Below, in pieces: positions 58,973 to 64,000 of a stretch of DNA of 64,000 nt (position 1 is its first letter; the number at the start of each line of letters is the position of its first letter). A program made the position numbers and the translations under genes. The notes below the pieces were generated by a model, which made no database searches, had not been told where the DNA came from, and was given only the letters and a program-made list of their open reading frames with translations. The DNA is from Codonopsis lanceolata (lineage: Eukaryota > Streptophyta > Magnoliopsida > Asterales > Campanulaceae): assembly GCA_013146195.2 (NCBI GenBank), contig CM028380.1, forward strand, positions 77,752,556 to 77,816,555, read 5' to 3'.

Positions 58973-59190
58973 TCACATGAACTGTTTGAAAGCGGAGCGT
59001 AGATTCTTCACAAGATCCTTCAGAGTCAAGTTAAATTCCTTATTCATCTGCAAAAAATGTGAATCAGTTTTAATTTTATTAACGAATATTTTGAATTTAC
59101 AAAAAAAAAAAAAAGGAAAGAGAATTTACCAGAGCAATAATGGTAATATCAAGAGCATAAGTCCCAAAAGATAAGGAAGTGGTATTGGTG
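58973..59190 (-). pseudogene. Last two exons of an unidentified host gene, cut by a retrotransposon LTR
   Basis: Exon A ends at 59130 with CTG|GTAAAT and reads SLQVTNTTSLSFGTYALDIT, then IIAL. Exon B, 59047-58973, follows ..TTTTTTGCAG, is in phase, and reads NKEFNLTLKDLVKNLRSAFK up to a TGA stop. Amphipathic, ordinary amino-acid composition and clean splice sites support a real gene. I do not recognise the protein. Upstream, exon A runs into the LTR of a Tat-type element at about 59189, so the rest of the gene, if present, lies beyond that element off the right edge. Confidence 0.55.
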
Positions 59191-59983
59191 ACTTGAAGGG
59201 ACTCAACCACTCGCCCTCCGCGTGGCAGACACGTGGGTGTTGGACAGCGACACACAGCCACTACGTCGATGTGGCACGGCTCGGCGACCATCCTCGAACC
59301 GAGCACCACAGTCGACCAAACCCAACCAGGCCGGCGAATTATGTTAGACTAGTCGGTTGTCACCAAGCGGGCCTACATGGGCGGTCCTCGATCCTAGTCG
59401 ACTACGAGAAAGCGAGGAACCTAAGTCGGCGACCTACGGGAAGAAACGTCATCATAGTACAAAGTACGCCAGGGTGGCCCGTTCGATTGGAGAAACACCA
59501 AGCGTGCTTCTGCACCGCCGCTCCACCAGCAGTTGACTGCTTGATACTCGACAAACTGAAAAGATAACCAATAAGAGCGACCACCTCGGCCGAGCCAACG
59601 ATCTGTCTCAACGTCTGCTTGCTTGCAGCGGCAAGCCATACGGAGAGGAGTATAAAAAGGAAGGTAACCAAACTTCACGAGGTATGACACTATTCACACT
59701 TGAGATATTCCTTGTTCAACGGCTCATAGCTAGATAAATATTGCCAAGGGTGACAGTGAGTGCCCTCCATTGTTATCCTCTTGACTCTCACGCCGGAGGG
59801 CTTTAGCCGATAACCTCCTCCCAGCCCTCGACCGGTGTTCTCTCTTATTTGACGAGGGGTTTACTCAAAGGAAACAAGGAAGGCGATTGGGAAGAAGGCA
59901 GGATATCCATCTCACCATTCCAACACGCATAGCAGTCTTCACTTAGTCCAATCTTACGTGTACTCCACGTGTAGTCACCCACA
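59189..59983 (+). repeat. 5' LTR of the Tat-like element
   Basis: Begins with TGACTTGAAGGGACTC (start uncertain by some bases) and ends ..TAGTCACCCACA before TTTTGGCG, a degenerate PBS-like sequence. A core promoter TATAAAAAGG lies at 59651-59660. Confidence 0.65.
59651..59660 (+). promoter_or_regulatory. TATA box in the LTR
   Basis: TATAAAAAGG within GGAGTATAAAAAGGAAGG, about 330 bases before the LTR end, the expected U3/R position. Confidence 0.65.
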
Positions 59984-60338
59984 TTTTGGCGTGATCGTGG
60001 TTCCGTTGCTTGAATCGAATCGAAAACTCTTTCCTTCTTTTCCCAGCCTTCCATTTCTTAGCCATAACCACAAATCATGGAAAGAACAACCCCACAAAAC
60101 AAAACCAACCAGAACAAACGAACCTATCCCTTCGACCATGCAACCTCCCAAGTGGCCAATGCACCTACGTAAATAGATTTGACCACCCCAAGCTCGAAAG
60201 CCTTCAAAGGAAAAGGAGTCACCGATGTGGCTCGTAATTTAGGGTCGACCTCAAGCCCGGCGGATTCCTCTTACGCTGGGGAGATGAGGAGAACGACGAG
60301 GTACACCTAGTAGGCTCTAAGACTTCGCATGTGAGCCA

Positions 60339-61900
60339 ATGAACGAACAAGAAAAATACTTGGAGGAACTCAAGTATTGGGAGCGCCGAAAACTTTATCT
60401 CCAAGAAATCCAGCGGAACAAAGAGTATACGAAGTTGAGTAAAAGGTGGGGACCATCCCCAACATGATAGTCACTCGGGAACCGGCCAGATGAACGAGGA
60501 AGCCCCATCGAGGGCGCAAAGAGAGAAGAAAGGCTACTCCTCCGCCAAGCGTGAAATCAAGGTTGGGAGGGAGGATGATCGAGCACCCGAAAGCCGAGCG
60601 CTCATAGCCGGCTCACATTTCCTCGATGAATCAAGATGCCCACCTTCCCGAACAAGGGAAAGGAGCGAAGAGGAGAATCTCACCAAGAGTGAGGCAAGAA
60701 GAGCGGCGGCGAAGAGCGTAACGCGCAGCAATCGCTCACCCTCAACAATCCGGAATAGAGCAACGAAAAAGTGGAACGCCGACCACGGAGGTGCAAAAAG
60801 ATGCTCCTAAGTCCCCGCCCAAGGAGGTCGAGCAAGAGGTGAAATATCTTCGGGTAGACTCGAAGCAATCGAAAAAGGGAAGCCGATGATGCTCCCTCCA
60901 TCCAAGAACGGACCGCTCAAAGAAAGAATGAGGAAGGCCCCACCGCCCGACAAGAAGTTGCCTAACTTTGACTCTTACTGTGGGCTCACCAAATGCCGAC
61001 CACATCGCCACTTTGCCTTTGAAGTCAAGATGAACGCAATAGCCCTGCATCTACCTAAGATGCTTGGGGAAAATCTTCGCAGCACCTTACAGGAAAAGCC
61101 TTGAAATGGTACACCGGGTTACCCCCATTCAGCTGGGAACGTGGGACGAAGTTCGCATGATGTTCGTGACGCAATTTGCTTCAAAGACAAGAAGAAGCGA
61201 AGCATGCACTTACGCAAAGATTCAACAACGCCACAATGAGTCTAATCGATGTACATGGATCGGTTCATGGCCATGGTCGACCAAATACCATACATCTCTG
61301 AGGAATCCATCAAGATGTGCTTTATTTCGGCTTACAAAGAAGGCCTCGATGAGACAAGAGATGATGCTCGTGACCATGGGTCAAGAGGGAGAAATGTACG
61401 CCCACGCCCGAGGGTGATCAACGCCGAGGATGCAAAGAAAGACGAAAGAAGAAAGATCGTGAAGGATCCAACCCGACACGTGATAACCGAGAAGATGGTC
61501 AAGCGATTCCTCGCAGACGCGAGGATAACCGAGGAAGGAACAAATGGGATGATATAGATCGGACTCCTCTAAACGCCGGCCGCGAGCACATCATGAACGC
61601 CCTCCTTGATCGTAATGTAATTGGGCGACCACCCCGCTAAAGGAAACACGGTATCCCCGAAATCCCAACAAGCATCAGCAAGATATCACAAAGACGCCGG
61701 CCACACAACGGAAGAATGCATCAACTTGAAGCGAGCAATACGTAAGTTAATAGATCGAGGCGAGCTAAGGAGGTTTGAACAGAGAAATAACCGAGGAGAT
61801 CGAGGAGACCGAGGAGGAGAACAACGACGAAATCAAGAACCGCAACCGACAACCCAAGGCCAAGGAATGTGATCGACACAATCGAGAGGCCACCCCGAGT
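60339..61900 (+). pseudogene. Gag of the Tat-like element, multiple frameshifts
   Basis: The first piece (60339-60467) is a charged helix, NEQEKYLEELKYWERRKLYL. An Arg/Glu-rich stretch follows (60490-60810). The capsid appears in two overlapping frames: GTWDEVRMMFVTQFASKTRR (near 61140) and YMDRFMAMVDQIPYISEESI (61250-61310), then KMCFISAYKEGLDETRDD. The zinc-binding-like end RYHKDAGHTTEECINLKRAI is at 61690-61750. At least four breaks separate these pieces. Confidence 0.85.
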
Positions 61901-61984
61901 GGTACTCGACTTAAAAACATGATTTACAATCAAGCATGTGGTGAACACGATGCCTCAAAAAGACGAAGAAGGGGGCATTACATT

Positions 61985-62365
61985 TATGCCAAGTGAGCTA
62001 GCGAAACGGCAAGGCAACAAATTCTCCGACCTTGAGAGTTGGAATTCATAACAATGACGTGAAAAGGGTCTTGATAGACACTGGGCATCAAGGGATATTC
62101 TGTACTATAAATGCTTTTGGTTTGCCCAAGTCAGACGCCCATCTCGCACCCACCGATACAATTGAAGGCTTCGCACCGACACCAGGAGGTGGAAGACCTC
62201 CCATCCCCATCGCAATCCCGGGTCCCCGCCCAAACCAAATCATGGTCTCCTCAAGGTCACCAAGGGTGCCACACCTCCCACGAACGGAGGAGGTGGATTT
62301 GCTATTGACCTCCCATCCCCATAAAAAGCCCAAACCAAATCTTGATCTATACAAAGGGTGAATAC
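61985..62365 (+). pseudogene. Aspartic protease of the Tat-like element
   Basis: VLIDTGHQGIF near 62065-62100 corresponds to the retropepsin active-site motif (LIDTGSS-type), with the residue after Gly altered. The reading frame is open from 62032 to 62361 (109 codons) but the downstream half is Pro-rich and not clearly protease-like. Confidence 0.7.
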
Positions 62366-62880
62366 ACAAGCCCAACCTCGAATCCGAGGTGGCAGAGGAG
62401 GAAAGACCAACAAAGAAGGCAAGAGAAGAGGGAGGGGAAATTGTCCCCGCCGCCGCACTTGAAGCCCCCACAAAGATAGCAATTAGCGCGAAGCTGGAAC
62501 GCCACCGCCACCGAAAGAAGACATGAAGGCAAAGTGGCGCCTAAATCCCATAAAATCGAAAAGAGCAAATAAGAAAATAGAGATGGTAGAAAGCTCTGAC
62601 ATCAAGGACGGCTAGAGATCAAGCCGACGATTTGGACCTCGAAGAAATAGTGATCAACCTTGATTTCCCTGCAGCGTAAAGTTAAGGCTCAAGAGAGATT
62701 CCGTAAGAGGAACGAGCACCATCATCAAACTTTCAAGGAGAGTTTAGATGTCTTCGCCTCGAGGGTCGAGGACATGGAAGGAATCACCAGACGTGGCGTA
62801 CATAAACTTAGTATCGACCTCGACGCCATTCCTATACAACAAAAGGCAAGAATTTTCTCCCCGTAAGGTGAAGCGATCAA
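62366..62880 (+). pseudogene. Linker between protease and RT
   Basis: Fragments in changing frames. FKESLDVFASRVEDMEGI (62730-62780) matches the segment before RT in Tat elements, followed by HKLSIDLDAIPIQQKARIF. Confidence 0.65.
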
Positions 62881-63480
62881 GGAAGAAGTGTCCGTGCCGC
62901 TCAAGGCAAAAATAATAAAGGAGGTTCTCAGATGCCACTTGGATAGCCAATGTAGTCATGGTGAAAAGTCGAGGAAAATGGAGAATGTGTGTAGACTTCA
63001 CCGATCCGAACAAGGCTTGTCCCAAAGACCGGTATCCTCGCCGAGGATCGACCACTGTGGATTCGCTGGCCTGACACAAAATCTTGAGTTTTGTCGACGC
63101 TTACTCGATATCATCGATACGAACGTGGCCGGGCAGACGATCCATACGGCATTCGAGCCGAGCCGCAGAGGACTATACCGCTACACCATGATGCCCTTTG
63201 GGCTAAAAAATGCAGGGCTACATACCAAAGAATGGTGAATAAGGTGTTCGGCGACCGCCTAGGAGGAACGTGGAAGCATACATCGACGATATGGTGATCA
63301 AAACAAAGCAAAGCCGACCATGTCGAAGACCTAAGAGAAACCTTTCGAATTTGAGGAAGCACGTAATGAAGTTAAACCCTAAGAAATGCGCTGGGGTAGT
63401 CGCCGGGAAATTCCTCGGGTACATGGTCAACGAGAGGAATCGAGGCCAACCCCGAAAAGATAAAGGCTCTAACAACCACG
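62881..63480 (+). pseudogene. Reverse transcriptase of the Tat-like element
   Basis: KMENVCRLHRSEQGLSQRP corresponds to the first RT block but is shifted midway. RGLYRYTMMPFGLKNAG (63165-63215) and EAYIDDMVIKTKQ (63273-63310) are the palm motifs, the latter with the catalytic YxDD. LRKHVMKLNPKKCAGVVAGK follows. At least three frameshifts make it inactive. Confidence 0.9.
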
Positions 63481-64000
63481 GACCCTCCCGAGTGTATCAA
63501 GCACGCGTAAACTCAATGGTCGGATCATCGCTTCGCCGCTTCATCGCCAAGTCGGAGAGAAGCTTACCATTCTTTAAGACGTTAAAAGGGGGAAAGAAAT
63601 TTCGTGGTCTGACGATCGCAAAAGCCTTCAATGAACTCAAAGAATACCTTGGCAAGCCACCTCGCCAAAGATCCCCATTCCCGAGGAAAAATTGTATGTA
63701 TACTTGGCCGCATCGACTCGCCGCGGCAAGATTAATCGAGAGGAAGAAAAGCCGCAAAACCGGCCTACTATGTGTCTCATGCCTTAACCGAGGTCGAGGA
63801 GAGATATCTAGAGATCGAGAAACCGGTGCTCGCCTCTAGTAATTGCCGCCGAAAATTGAGAGCATACTTCCAAGCTCATCCGATAGTGGTCTACACTGAC
63901 CTCCCAACGAGACAAGTCCCGCATAAGCCGACATGGCGGAAGAATGCTAAAATGGCCTGGCCGAGCTATCGTGATACGGGATTGAATACGAGCCGAGGAG
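63481..64000 (+). pseudogene. RT thumb and RNase H start of the Tat-like element, cut by window edge
   Basis: SLRRFIAKSERSLPFFKTLK (63525-63585), FNELKEYLGKPP, then in other frames the VYTDLPTRQ block (63890-63915) of RNase H and YDTG/GLNTSRG-equivalent sequence at the edge. The remaining RNase H, integrase and 3' LTR lie beyond 64000. Confidence 0.82.

Larger units (their letters stand above)
59189..64000 (+). mobile_element. Ty3/gypsy retrotransposon, Tat/Ogre-like lineage, 5' part
   Basis: LTR at about 59189-59983, leader, gag, protease, RT and start of RNase H in the plus direction, running off the right edge. The whole block is GC-richer than the neighbouring repeats. Coding frames are broken many times. 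The CxxHxxxGHxTxxC-like gag end and the YIDDM RT motif fit the Tat lineage. Confidence 0.85.

Overview
The window looks like a transposon-dense stretch of a flowering-plant (probably eudicot) nuclear genome. The evidence is the TTTAGGG-type telomere-like array, primer-binding sites complementary to plant initiator-Met and Asp tRNAs, Ty1/copia and Ty3/gypsy elements, plant LINEs with a zf-RVT plus RNase H tail, CACTA, hAT, Mutator, Stowaway and Helitron DNA elements, and very AT-rich spacers. The species cannot be fixed from sequence alone. There is a 100-N scaffold gap at 27395-27494.

Layout. 1-1162: N-terminal part of a decayed Helitron RepHel gene on the minus strand, running off the left edge. 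1.2-8.2 kb: AT-rich spacer with tandem duplications, scattered exon-like fragments and a purine-rich block ending at a Helitron-like 5' terminus (8233). 8717-8979: a complete short non-autonomous Helitron. 9.54-12.92 kb: an element with foldback inverted ends that carries a 22-bp minisatellite, into which a 1262-bp Helitron (10476-11737) has inserted. 13967-18792: a rearranged Ty1/copia element with both LTRs, PBS, PPT and a 5-bp TSD, itself hit by a hAT MITE. 19.0-19.6 kb: two Stowaway-like MITEs. 20.2-20.6 kb: a possible small gene. 20.9-23 kb: a nest in which an LTR-like relic is hit by a LINE, which is hit by a CACTA element. 23.65-24.9 kb: a degenerate telomere-like array. 26.3-26.6 kb: the only convincing intact host gene, a small secreted proline-rich protein.

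27.5-43.4 kb is a layered nest, mostly on the minus strand: a tRNA-Asp-primed Ty3/gypsy (gag remnant, PBS, LTR) lies in the leader of a tRNA-iMet-primed chromovirus-like element. The very long LTR of that element holds a Pack-MULE-like transposon and a LINE, and abuts a broken LTR of a decayed Ty1/copia element (pol 38-41 kb). 43.4-45.6 kb: a hAT MITE and a decayed Helitron with a PIF1-type helicase C-terminus. 45.6-57.3 kb: extremely AT-rich, microsatellites, a degenerate repeat family with a ~0.9-kb segmental duplication, a 657-bp Helitron with a paralogous empty site, and a second helicase-bearing Helitron relic. 58.97-59.19 kb: the last two exons of an unidentified host gene, cut by the LTR of a Tat-type Ty3/gypsy element that fills the rest of the window on the plus strand.

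No operon-like or defence-like cooperating gene set is visible. The interest lies in the nested insertions whose target sites can be read base by base, the copia element with an internal LTR scar and a gag-RNase H join, the Pack-MULE-like element, and the repeat arrays. No clearly new biological system was recognised.
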